Part shown: piece after piece, positions 28,412 to 37,086 of the stretch
How positions within the stretch are numbered: the first letter of the stretch is position 1
How the letters are laid out: each line of letters begins with the position of its first letter
From: Paenibacillus sp. DCT19
GTDB lineage: Bacteria; Bacillota; Bacilli; Paenibacillales; Paenibacillaceae
Assembly: GCF_003268635.1 (NCBI RefSeq)
Contig: NZ_CP029639.1
Span: 3,669,501 to 3,733,500 of the forward strand
DNA length: 64,000 nt
Reading direction: 5' to 3'
The notes under the pieces: generated by a model
The model's input: only the letters and a program-made list of their open reading frames with translations
Databases searched by the model: none
What the model was told of the DNA's origin: nothing
Position numbers and translations under genes: made by a program

Positions 28412-31400
28412 TTATAATTGCAAGAAAATCTTATACAGAACCTGAGCAGCTTCTGCTCTGGTTGTCATTCCAGTAGGACTCAAGGTGGTATTGCTTCGCC
28501 CATTGATGAGCCCTATTTTAACCATTGCAGCCATATCATCAACTGCGTACTTGGCTACAGTTACAACATCGGTAAATCTCTTGAGATCCTCTGCTGTACT
28601 GTTCTGCTCAGTTTTCTCCACCGCCCGCAAAGCTCTCATGGTCAGCACAGCCAAATCTTGTCTAGTAATTTCCGTTTCTGGATAGAAGCTGCCGTTCGAG
28701 CCCAGAGCGATTCCGAGCGATTTGGCGATTCCGATTTCTTCATAATAAAAGTCTGTTATCTCAACATCATCGAATGTGGTGTTAACTTCCGCTTTAAGCT
28801 CCAGTGTCTTTACTAGCCAGGCTAGATACTCACCTCTTGTGACCTGTTGGCCGGGACTAAAGCTTGTTGCTGATGTCCCTTCGATGAATCCTTTGGACGC
28901 CATTGTTTCAACAGCTGGTGAATACCATGAACTCTTAATAACGTCATTGAAGTACTTCTTAGTATACACAACTGCATATTCACCTGTATTGGCAGCTATA
29001 AAAACCATGGCTTGCAAATCGCTATCGTATCTGCCATTCAGTAGCTGTACAAACGTACTGTTTATAGCCACATACGACACGGTAAGGTATTTGGAATTAG
29101 CCAATTCTTCAACACCAGGAGTATAAGGCACTCTGATTTCAGCCGGTGCATTCAGGTCTACTATCTCTACTCCATCTAAGTGCACAGTTAATGCAATAAC
29201 AGGTTTGCCGCTTGTCACAGATTTTACTTCTGAATGAAGCTTTGCAGCATCTAACTGGCTTAGTGCTAGTTCTACACTCTTCGCACCTGACGCATACTTC
29301 AGCATATTAGAAGGCACCGTAATGGTACCAAATTCCGTGTTAATCACTATCTTGATGTTGCCATGATCTGCGGTTAGTGCAGCAGCAGGAAGCTCGACTG
29401 CATAGGAGCTGGCTCCCGTTGCTTTCGATATTTCCACTACAAGCATTTTAACATTGCCTCCATTCGCTTGCGCATGATCAAGAGCCTTATTCATGTCTGC
29501 CTGGCTAATGGCTGCTCCTTTCGCTTTACCGGTTTTCGTATCTACCTTGGGTGCTACAATCTTAATTAAATTCCCTTCAACTTTTATGTTTTCAGGAATC
29601 GCAGTCGGAGTCGATGTAGATGCGGTGACTGACACAGGTGCATTCGTTGACGGCGGTGTTTCTGTCGGTTCTGGATTGATTACTGGATTGCGGATAACAA
29701 CAGTAAGGGATGAGCTCGCATAATGAGTTGCCGTCTCTTTATATCTCACTTCGTAGATTCCGTTGCCAAGACCTCTAACCTCTGTGCCTGTGATCGCACC
29801 CCAGCTTACAGCGTCTCCTCCCTCTTGCCTGTATTCCATCGCAGGACTTACACCAATGATCTTACCGTCCTTGGCTCCCGCTGCACTAACATTTACACCC
29901 TTAACCTCTTCACTGGACGGTGGATTCTGCTCTTGTTTGGTTCCGTCAGGCACAATGATTAGGATCGTAGGACTTGGATTGCTCGTATCTGTTCCAGCGT
30001 ACCGAAGATCGTAGCTTCCGGCCTCCAGCCCTTCGATGATGATTCCACTAACAGGCATGTAACCACCTTGATCCGTCTTCCGGTACTCCATATCGGCAGT
30101 CACATTTTCGATTCTGCCATCATTTCCGCCTGCAACTGTAGGCGGTGTAATGACCAGTCCTTCCGCTGTTGGAGGCTCTCTATCTTCTTTGGCTTCATTG
30201 TGAATATCTACGGTCACCGGCGGACTTGCCTTCAGGCTATCTGTGGCTGCGTACCGAATTTGATAACTGCCAGGGTTCAGTTCAGTGATACTTGAACCTG
30301 TAACAGGCGTATAATCCGCTTCGCCCAACTGGCGGTATTCCATCGTATCATCCAAACCCTCAATTTTGCCTTTTATCTCGGTATCCGAATTGGCGTGTAA
30401 GATTACCCAGCCACTCGCATCGGGTGCAGCCTGCTCCTCCTGTGTCTGCCCTTCTGGTATTAAGACTTCCTTATCCAGGCTGGCGCTCAGCGAATCGGTC
30501 TTCATATAGCGGACATAATATTTACCAGCGGTGAGGTTCGCAACCTCCGTTCCTACAATTGCAGTATATTCTTCTTCGCCATCCTTCTTATACTCCATTT
30601 CACTTGTAACACCAAGCAGTTTGCCGTCATCTCCACCGGGAATGGACGGTGCCACACCGGTTGGTGTTAGTGGAGCCTCGCGATCAGGCAAGGATACGGC
30701 CTGGTGAACTTCCCATTCCCATAGTCCTACACCATTATCTCCTGCCCGTGATTGCTTGGTCAGGGTAACCCTTAGCGCCTTTACCTCCAGTGCCGGATCA
30801 AACGTGTACGGATTGGAAGATTCTGCTGGAGAATGTTCAACCACTTTGATTCCTTCCGTAATCGTTCCTACGGTTACCCATTCATTCGTAGCGCTATCCG
30901 CTGGGATGTAAGAATACTTAATTTGGGTAGGCGGCTTGATCCCACCGGCGTCTGACCACAGCACCAGATCAGAACTACGGATGGAAGCACCCTGCGGCCA
31001 TTCATATTGCACCCACTCCTCTGCGCCTTCATGACCCCAGGTTCCCCAATGCGGGATGTTATTGCCTTCCTTTTTGCCGTCATTCACTGCCGCCAGACTC
31101 TCCCAAGGGGATGTATAGCTGGAAGAAGCATTGGCGAGGAAGGCCATATTGCCATCTCTCGGGCTCAGCAGACGCAAGTCCGTCAGCAGTTTCTCCAGCG
31201 CCATCTTTATTTCTCCGTCTGTGGCATTCATATTCTTGATTACAGCAGAAGCTTCTGTCTTCGCCCCATCAATGGGCGACAGGCCAGGATCTATAAAGTT
31301 CGAAGCATTTAATGTATTTACGTAGTTATAGACCTTGATCAGTTCTGACTTATCTTCTACAGCGCCAGTATAGCCATTTACCTTCCACTCCAGAATACCG

Positions 31401-34400
31401 ATACCATTAACGGAAGGCTTCATGTCCAGACGGACACCTGTAATATATTGAGGCTCGAAGGTCGTTGTATTGTATTTATTAAGTTCATTGCCAAGTCCCT
31501 TTATGTCCCGCGGGGTGTACCATTTCCCATCTACACCGCGAAGCATAAGTTGTATATCCTTCGGACGGAAGTTCCCACCGTTGTCCTGAAATACATACAC
31601 ATCCATCGAAGAGGCCAGGAATGGCTGATCCCATTCATACGTCACCCATGCCGGATCTCCTTCTCTTCCCCAGTTATGCCATGCACTGTTGGAGGCACCG
31701 CGGTTCGGTGAAAAATCTGCTGAGCTCCTAGGTTCAATACCGTTATTCATCGCTTCCGGGTATCCGTCGCCACCAGAGAAACTGGCAGAAGCTTTAGCTG
31801 TCAGAGCAGCATTCTGTAGTCCTGTATCCACCACATATACGGTAGCCCAAACCTCTAGAACACTACCATTGACGTTGCCTCTGACTTCAAATTGGCCTGA
31901 ACTAGCATAGCTGCTTGGATCAATAGCATCCCATGTGATTTCCTGCTCTACGTAGCCGTCCTCTGACAGAATATAAATTTGTCTTGGGAGTTCTGGTGCA
32001 ATATCCTTCTTGGTCACTACATTAAGTGCCCGGTAAACATCAGCTGTATCTTCCTTAATCTCAAGAGTTACATCCTTGCTGGCTTTCTTGTCTCCATCTG
32101 CCGCACTGAAAGTAAACACGTAAGTGCCTGCCTTACTTACACGCGCATAGGCCGATGCCTTATCACCATTCACAAAAGAAATATCCGCGGAACCCTCAGG
32201 CTTTTGCTTCACGGCCCAAGTGTAGTTCAACTGTGATTCTTCTGCCTCGCTATGCACAGGATCGGGAATAGCCTCACCAGACAAAACCACGATACTGTTA
32301 TTGCTAACATCCTGAACCGCGCTCACTTGACCAATTGCTGGAGGCTGTTTATCTGGTGGTGAAGCCAGCTCAAAGGTTATAGGGCTGGAAGCAGTCAGTG
32401 TTCCATCACTTGCGCGAAGCTTAACCGTATAAGTTCCCTCTTTCGTACCTGTAGCCTGTGTAATACTTGCTTTGGGATGTTTAAAAGTTAGCTTGCCGCC
32501 TTCCGGTGCGCTGACGACTTCCCATTGATAAGACAGAATCCCTTCTGGCGCGCCGTCATCAGTTACAATCCCATTCAGCATAAAAGGAATCAACGCCTGT
32601 GGCTGATCTGTCGCCAGTTCTATAGTAATATGCGGAGCTTCATTTTCACCGCTGGCTGACTTTTCAATGGTCAATTCCACTCGTTGCACGTTGCCCATCT
32701 GAAACATAGCCACGCCTGCATTGTTCTTAACATAGAACTGTCCGGCTGTTTCACCATTCAGCTTCATGGTATAGTATCCATTCTCTATCCCCATACCATC
32801 GAACGAAATCCGTGAAGTATGCTCTTTTCCGGCAACGTTAAGAAGTTGAAGAGTATAGCCCTTACCGTCTTTTTGGATCTGCGCACTTTCAATTTTATCG
32901 CTTTCCAGCTCCAAATAGATTTTCTCATCGATCAGATTGATCCGCTTGCCGAAACCATCTTTCGGTGTAATGTTGTAGCTGTCTCCTTCATCAGTCACCA
33001 GCGCCCCATATCCGAACAGCCCAAATACAGGATCTGTCACAACATCGGAGCTGATGCTGAGTAGGGAACCATATAGACCTTCTTCCGATTCGCCCGAAAA
33101 GTCATTCCAGCCGTTACTCATGACGCGTGATCCGCCATCGTATACGTCTTTAGTTCCTGTGCCTCCCTTATACATCGAATATCGCCAAGAGGTACTGCCC
33201 ACTGAATTTGCCGAAATCTGACCCATATTGACAGCATTGAAGTTTGAGATCTTCGCAGCGTAATTACGCTGCTGTGCAATTGCCTTCTGCTCCACCGTCC
33301 TGCCATCATTCTCATATCGGAGCCAATCATCCATGATGTATCCTGCTAAAGACGCAGTGTATTGGAAATTCCACCAACCTTCTCCGCCGCGGAAGACAGG
33401 CACAGAATAGTGGAACCAGGTAGGCTGTATCCCGCGCATGGCACGTGTTTTCCAGTCGGCCATTTCCATACTTTTCTCTGCAGCACCTGTAAGTGTGTCT
33501 GTTGGATAGTACGTACGTAGCGCCTTCGCTGCTGCATAAGCCCCTTCTTCGCCAGTATTGTCATATTCAAATTCCGAACCATAAGGATACGCGGCTCTTG
33601 TCATATTCCTTCCCTTGTCGAGGGCAAACTTCTTCTGCAGATTGGCTGACTCAGTCTGCATCCCCTCTTCCTTCAGTGCTTCAATCATATCTGGGATTTG
33701 CTGCTCGCCATAGAATCCGATGGCTCCGGTTGAAACACGCTTATAATAGATGTTATATGCCTTCTCCAGATAAAACTGAGGTGATTCCCGATACTCGATG
33801 AGATTAGGATACGCCTTCTGAATCCGGTACATGTTGAAGAATCCGGTAGCTTCCATAATTTCAGAGAATGTACGTGTATAGGGCTTATCTTTGTCCGTAT
33901 ACGCCCCAGAGTCTTTTAGCCAGTTCGCAACGATATAGCTATCCTGCGTATTCTTCATGTATCTTTCCCACATGAAGTCAATCAGGTATGTCTCGATAGA
34001 GCGAATTTCATCAGGGTTAGGAGCCAAATAGTTCTTCATTGTCATGAAGTTGATGTTGTCATGGCTCCAGTCATCTCCCCAATGGTTTATGTTGAGATCC
34101 TTGCCGCTCGAAAGATACCAATCGAAATAGTTACCATAAGTCGGACTTTCAGGGTTCATGTCCTGTGTCTGCTCGACCATGAATTCGGAGTGGGCATCCG
34201 AGATTGCATCCAGCTCGGCTAGAACATTGAATTCAAATTGAGTGAATTTATCCACCCATTCGCTGCCGTCCTTCAGCTTATATTCAACACGCACGCTGTT
34301 GTTGCCAATCGAATCAAACTGAAGGGAATAGATATGATGCTGCTCACCATTTACAATCTTAGTCTCCACAAACTCAATTGACTCGTTATAGCCGGGGTTC

Positions 34401-35746
34401 CCATTAGGCAGTCCCCGTCCGCTCCGTGAGTTGTCAACCATTTCCTGCCTACTCTTCCCAGGCTTGATATCCGGAATATGCGCTTCATCAAACGGATCAT
34501 TCTCATCCACATTCAGAATATTGATGGACTGTACATCAACGATACTGTCGTCATAATGCAGATCAAGCTTTACAGGCATATTAATCGCAGTCTGGAAGCC
34601 CGGCACCGCTACGGCATCAATCATGCCTGATTTATATAGAATGGAGCGGAGATTGGCTTCACGGTCTTCCATCGAGGTCGAGCTGTTATTAGGGCTTTGG
34701 GCACTTTCCTGCGACGTATTGTCGCCTCCACGGACCGCTGAAAATTTGAACTTATACGTCTTGGACTCATCCGGCCCGAGAACGAGACTGGAAGCATCGG
34801 TAAAGTAACCACGTCCGGTTTTTTGAATGTCTTTGGAGTGGATATAGAGCACGTTCAACCCTGGATACCAACCGCCACTGTCCCCGGTCCAATTCTTAAA
34901 TGTATCTGCAGCACGTAACTCTCCCGCCTCATGCATCCAATAATCCACATATTCAATTCGAGCGCCGCTCTCCGGCACCGGAGTGAAGAGCATATAGTTC
35001 CCCTCACCACTCGTGCGGATGGCATAAGAATATCCACTGTCAGCACCTGCAAAATTATGCACTGTCACACGGTCGTCATACGTATCAGATAAGGTCTGGT
35101 ATTTGTTATTCCAAGGCATCGGCAAGCCAATATCCCCGAATTCTATATACTGGTTACTCTTGTTCTTCACCGTAATTTCCCACAGCATTGAACCGTCATT
35201 GGTCTCCATATCAAAAACTGACTTCACATCGAAGCCCTTCATTACCCGCTGAACCGTAGAGTCCAGGTTCTGTCCGATAAAGTTGACTTCTACCTTCTTG
35301 CCATCTGCTGATGCTGACTTGTTAAAATAGGGGTTATTAGGATTGATCGTCGAATATTGTGTAGACCCTCCGGCGGCCAATGTCTTATTGGTATCAACTT
35401 CTACAAAACCATCCCTGTTATCAGGGAATTCTTCGCTAGCACCCGTACGGTAAGAGAAGATCATTTCACCCATCCACTGGTGCTGAGTACCATTTTGCGG
35501 TGATGTCGTGTTAGGTAGAACGAAATTGATTGGCTTTCCCTGTTTATTGGTAGGGTTGTTGTTGATATAGAGCTCTTCTATCTGGCCTAAATCCCCAACT
35601 TTGGCAGATAGGCTAGAGTTTGAAATATCATTCTTTACTGCAGCCGCCGCGACCTCTGGCAGAGCGCTAACCTGCAATGGCAGACTTGAAGCTGCCAGTA
35701 GTAGCGCGATCATAAGCGACTTCCACTTCTTCGAAATCATTGTCAT
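28412..35746 (-). CDS. giant S-layer-anchored multidomain surface protein (DUF5695-like)
   Basis: A 2444-residue exported protein. The ATG follows AGGAGGTTACG and opens a signal peptide ending near VSALPEVAAA. Residues about 45-1030 form one large module resembling DUF5695 (GEMIFSYRTG, PWNNKYQTLSDTYDDRV, TRAAYPYGSEFEYDNTGEEG). Then come two PKD/Ig-like domains (1035-1225), another Ig-like domain, a discoidin/CBM-like domain (1305-1455), a short helical FIVAR-like segment, a second discoidin-like domain (1530-1680), four tandem repeats of about 75-80 residues (1685-2030) containing GxxxxMEYR and YxVRY, a Pro/Thr linker, a domain common before SLH modules (from about 2050), and three SLH modules (about 2262-2444) with TRGE, TRQD and TRAE. 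It should sit in the cell wall and bind or process a polysaccharide; no catalytic residues can be named. Confidence 0.88.
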   Translation of the reverse strand: MTMISKKWKSLMIALLLAASSLPLQVSALPEVAAAAVKNDISNSSLSAKVGDLGQIEELYINNNPTNKQGKPINFVLPNTTSPQNGTQHQWMGEMIFSYRTGASEEFPDNRDGFVEVDTNKTLAAGGSTQYSTINPNNPYFNKSASADGKKVEVNFIGQNLDSTVQRVMKGFDVKSVFDMETNDGSMLWEITVKNKSNQYIEFGDIGLPMPWNNKYQTLSDTYDDRVTVHNFAGADSGYSYAIRTSGEGNYMLFTPVPESGARIEYVDYWMHEAGELRAADTFKNWTGDSGGWYPGLNVLYIHSKDIQKTGRGYFTDASSLVLGPDESKTYKFKFSAVRGGDNTSQESAQSPNNSSTSMEDREANLRSILYKSGMIDAVAVPGFQTAINMPVKLDLHYDDSIVDVQSINILNVDENDPFDEAHIPDIKPGKSRQEMVDNSRSGRGLPNGNPGYNESIEFVETKIVNGEQHHIYSLQFDSIGNNSVRVEYKLKDGSEWVDKFTQFEFNVLAELDAISDAHSEFMVEQTQDMNPESPTYGNYFDWYLSSGKDLNINHWGDDWSHDNINFMTMKNYLAPNPDEIRSIETYLIDFMWERYMKNTQDSYIVANWLKDSGAYTDKDKPYTRTFSEIMEATGFFNMYRIQKAYPNLIEYRESPQFYLEKAYNIYYKRVSTGAIGFYGEQQIPDMIEALKEEGMQTESANLQKKFALDKGRNMTRAAYPYGSEFEYDNTGEEGAYAAAKALRTYYPTDTLTGAAEKSMEMADWKTRAMRGIQPTWFHYSVPVFRGGEGWWNFQYTASLAGYIMDDWLRYENDGRTVEQKAIAQQRNYAAKISNFNAVNMGQISANSVGSTSWRYSMYKGGTGTKDVYDGGSRVMSNGWNDFSGESEEGLYGSLLSISSDVVTDPVFGLFGYGALVTDEGDSYNITPKDGFGKRINLIDEKIYLELESDKIESAQIQKDGKGYTLQLLNVAGKEHTSRISFDGMGIENGYYTMKLNGETAGQFYVKNNAGVAMFQMGNVQRVELTIEKSASGENEAPHITIELATDQPQALIPFMLNGIVTDDGAPEGILSYQWEVVSAPEGGKLTFKHPKASITQATGTKEGTYTVKLRASDGTLTASSPITFELASPPDKQPPAIGQVSAVQDVSNNSIVVLSGEAIPDPVHSEAEESQLNYTWAVKQKPEGSADISFVNGDKASAYARVSKAGTYVFTFSAADGDKKASKDVTLEIKEDTADVYRALNVVTKKDIAPELPRQIYILSEDGYVEQEITWDAIDPSSYASSGQFEVRGNVNGSVLEVWATVYVVDTGLQNAALTAKASASFSGGDGYPEAMNNGIEPRSSADFSPNRGASNSAWHNWGREGDPAWVTYEWDQPFLASSMDVYVFQDNGGNFRPKDIQLMLRGVDGKWYTPRDIKGLGNELNKYNTTTFEPQYITGVRLDMKPSVNGIGILEWKVNGYTGAVEDKSELIKVYNYVNTLNASNFIDPGLSPIDGAKTEASAVIKNMNATDGEIKMALEKLLTDLRLLSPRDGNMAFLANASSSYTSPWESLAAVNDGKKEGNNIPHWGTWGHEGAEEWVQYEWPQGASIRSSDLVLWSDAGGIKPPTQIKYSYIPADSATNEWVTVGTITEGIKVVEHSPAESSNPYTFDPALEVKALRVTLTKQSRAGDNGVGLWEWEVHQAVSLPDREAPLTPTGVAPSIPGGDDGKLLGVTSEMEYKKDGEEEYTAIVGTEVANLTAGKYYVRYMKTDSLSASLDKEVLIPEGQTQEEQAAPDASGWVILHANSDTEIKGKIEGLDDTMEYRQLGEADYTPVTGSSITELNPGSYQIRYAATDSLKASPPVTVDIHNEAKEDREPPTAEGLVITPPTVAGGNDGRIENVTADMEYRKTDQGGYMPVSGIIIEGLEAGSYDLRYAGTDTSNPSPTILIIVPDGTKQEQNPPSSEEVKGVNVSAAGAKDGKIIGVSPAMEYRQEGGDAVSWGAITGTEVRGLGNGIYEVRYKETATHYASSSLTVVIRNPVINPEPTETPPSTNAPVSVTASTSTPTAIPENIKVEGNLIKIVAPKVDTKTGKAKGAAISQADMNKALDHAQANGGNVKMLVVEISKATGASSYAVELPAAALTADHGNIKIVINTEFGTITVPSNMLKYASGAKSVELALSQLDAAKLHSEVKSVTSGKPVIALTVHLDGVEIVDLNAPAEIRVPYTPGVEELANSKYLTVSYVAINSTFVQLLNGRYDSDLQAMVFIAANTGEYAVVYTKKYFNDVIKSSWYSPAVETMASKGFIEGTSATSFSPGQQVTRGEYLAWLVKTLELKAEVNTTFDDVEITDFYYEEIGIAKSLGIALGSNGSFYPETEITRQDLAVLTMRALRAVEKTEQNSTAEDLKRFTDVVTVAKYAVDDMAAMVKIGLINGRSNTTLSPTGMTTRAEAAQVLYKIFLQL

Positions 35747-35963
35747 CGTAACCTCCTGTATATATGTGATCATATGCATTAGGCGATTAATTCTTTTAAA
35801 CCGGTAAGTAAAGTGCCCTCTACGAAATACTTTTGACCGATCAATAGAAAATGACGTGCATGCTTTCGTTTAAGTAGAAGCCTCCCTTCTGATGAGCATT
35901 GAGTGCCCCACCGACTGTGAGTCCTGAGATGAAGTAGTGCTGAATGAATAGAAAACTGAACTT

Positions 35964-36005
35964 CGTAAGCGCTTTATTTTCAATGATACTTGTTGTATCA
36001 TGAAA
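35964..36005. promoter_or_regulatory. cre-like site and inverted repeat in the divergent SLH/AraC region
   Basis: CGTAAGCGCTTTAT (35964-35977) is a partial cre match. It is followed by a near-perfect inverted repeat TTTCAATGATAC-TTGTT-GTATCATGAAA (35978-36005) five bases before the AraC start. The repeat could be the operator for that AraC regulator or a hairpin limiting its translation. The rest of 35747-36010 shows no other signal. Confidence 0.45.
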
Positions 36006-36010
36006 AATAA

Positions 36011-36988
36011 ATGATCGATGCCAACATGAATTTTAAATATTTCAACCTGATCGGAGGTGCCGGATTGGACTCGCCCATTCTTCATTTCATCACTCCACCT
36101 ATTCCGTATTTCATTGATTGTGGACGTGCTTATTACGAAGCCGGTGAATATCACATCAGTCGCAGTGACATCGGTGTCTTCGACCTAATTGTCGTTACAC
36201 GCGGTTCACTCGCCATTAGTGAGAACGGGACAGAATGGCTTCTGAAGCAAGGCGAGGCACTGATTCTTAAGCCCGATGGTCATCACTACGGCTACGCTGC
36301 ATGTAAGGAAGAAACGGAAATGATCTGGATTCATTTTCAAACTTATGGCAGCTGGAGAGAATCTTCGAACATGGACGAATGCCTCGCCCATCAGGCTGAA
36401 TTAATCAAGACACATAAGGTAAACGCGTATCTGAATCACTGTGATGTCTGTTCCATTTTCATCCCCAAACATATTCGCATTGCAACTAAAGATATGGAAC
36501 TGCTGGAGCATTTTTCTCAGCTTGATCAGGAGCCTCAGTCCATGCGCAATTGGAAAAGACAGGCGAGCTTTCAGCAATTTATGCAGCATATGGATCTTGG
36601 GCTGTCCTCACTGTCCGATGTTGCCGCCATCAGGATTGCCGAGAAAGTCGAACTCTACATCCGTCACAATTACCCTCTACCGATCTCCAATCCGATGCTG
36701 CAAAAGGAACTCAACTACCATCCAAACTATCTCGCACGCAGCATGCTGAAAGTTTATGGGATGACGCCTATGGAGTATCTGCTGTATTACAGAATCGAAC
36801 AGGCCAAAAAGTTACTATTGCAAACCACCTGGCCCGTTGCCCGAATCGCCGAAGAGATTGGCTTCAATCATGTGTCCTACTTCTCTTCCTGTTTTGCCAA
36901 AAGAGAGGGTATCTCTCCTTCCAACTTCCGCAGCAAGTTCACTAACACAGAAACTAACTCGACGACTCATTCAGGACTGATGCTCTGA
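36011..36988 (+). CDS. AraC-family transcriptional regulator
   Basis: A 325-residue regulator with an N-terminal cupin ligand-binding domain (about 40-150; GSLAISENGTEWLLKQGEALILKPDGHH) and two C-terminal helix-turn-helix motifs (about 215-315), ending in IAEEIGFNHVSYFSSCFAKREG, the AraC signature. The start is ATG at 36011 or the in-frame ATG at 36026; no strong ribosome binding site supports either. It is transcribed divergently from the giant SLH gene and convergently with GH127, so it probably activates one or both. The effector is likely a sugar. Confidence 0.88.
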   Translation: MIDANMNFKYFNLIGGAGLDSPILHFITPPIPYFIDCGRAYYEAGEYHISRSDIGVFDLIVVTRGSLAISENGTEWLLKQGEALILKPDGHHYGYAACKEETEMIWIHFQTYGSWRESSNMDECLAHQAELIKTHKVNAYLNHCDVCSIFIPKHIRIATKDMELLEHFSQLDQEPQSMRNWKRQASFQQFMQHMDLGLSSLSDVAAIRIAEKVELYIRHNYPLPISNPMLQKELNYHPNYLARSMLKVYGMTPMEYLLYYRIEQAKKLLLQTTWPVARIAEEIGFNHVSYFSSCFAKREGISPSNFRSKFTNTETNSTTHSGLML

Positions 36989-36994
36989 AAAATA

Positions 36995-37065
36995 AAAAGC
37001 GTCTACTCACCAGAAATTGCGTTATCTTGCAATGCGATCTCTAGGTAAAGCAGGCGCTTTCTTTT
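36995..37065. terminator. terminator structure between AraC and GH127 genes
   Basis: AAAAGCG and CGCTTTCTTTT flank an inner ATTGC/GCAAT hairpin. The plus-strand T-rich tail fits termination of the AraC gene; the same structure faces the convergent GH127 gene. Confidence 0.6.
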
Positions 37066-37086
37066 GTTTTTAGATAGATAATCCCT

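Noticed and set aside
28418..28816. Plus-strand open frames within the giant SLH gene
   Set aside because: They are antisense to the conserved SLH modules and have no start signals.
36441..36945. Open frames of 102 and 131 residues inside the AraC gene
   Set aside because: They overlap the conserved AraC reading frame, and their composition looks like out-of-frame translation.
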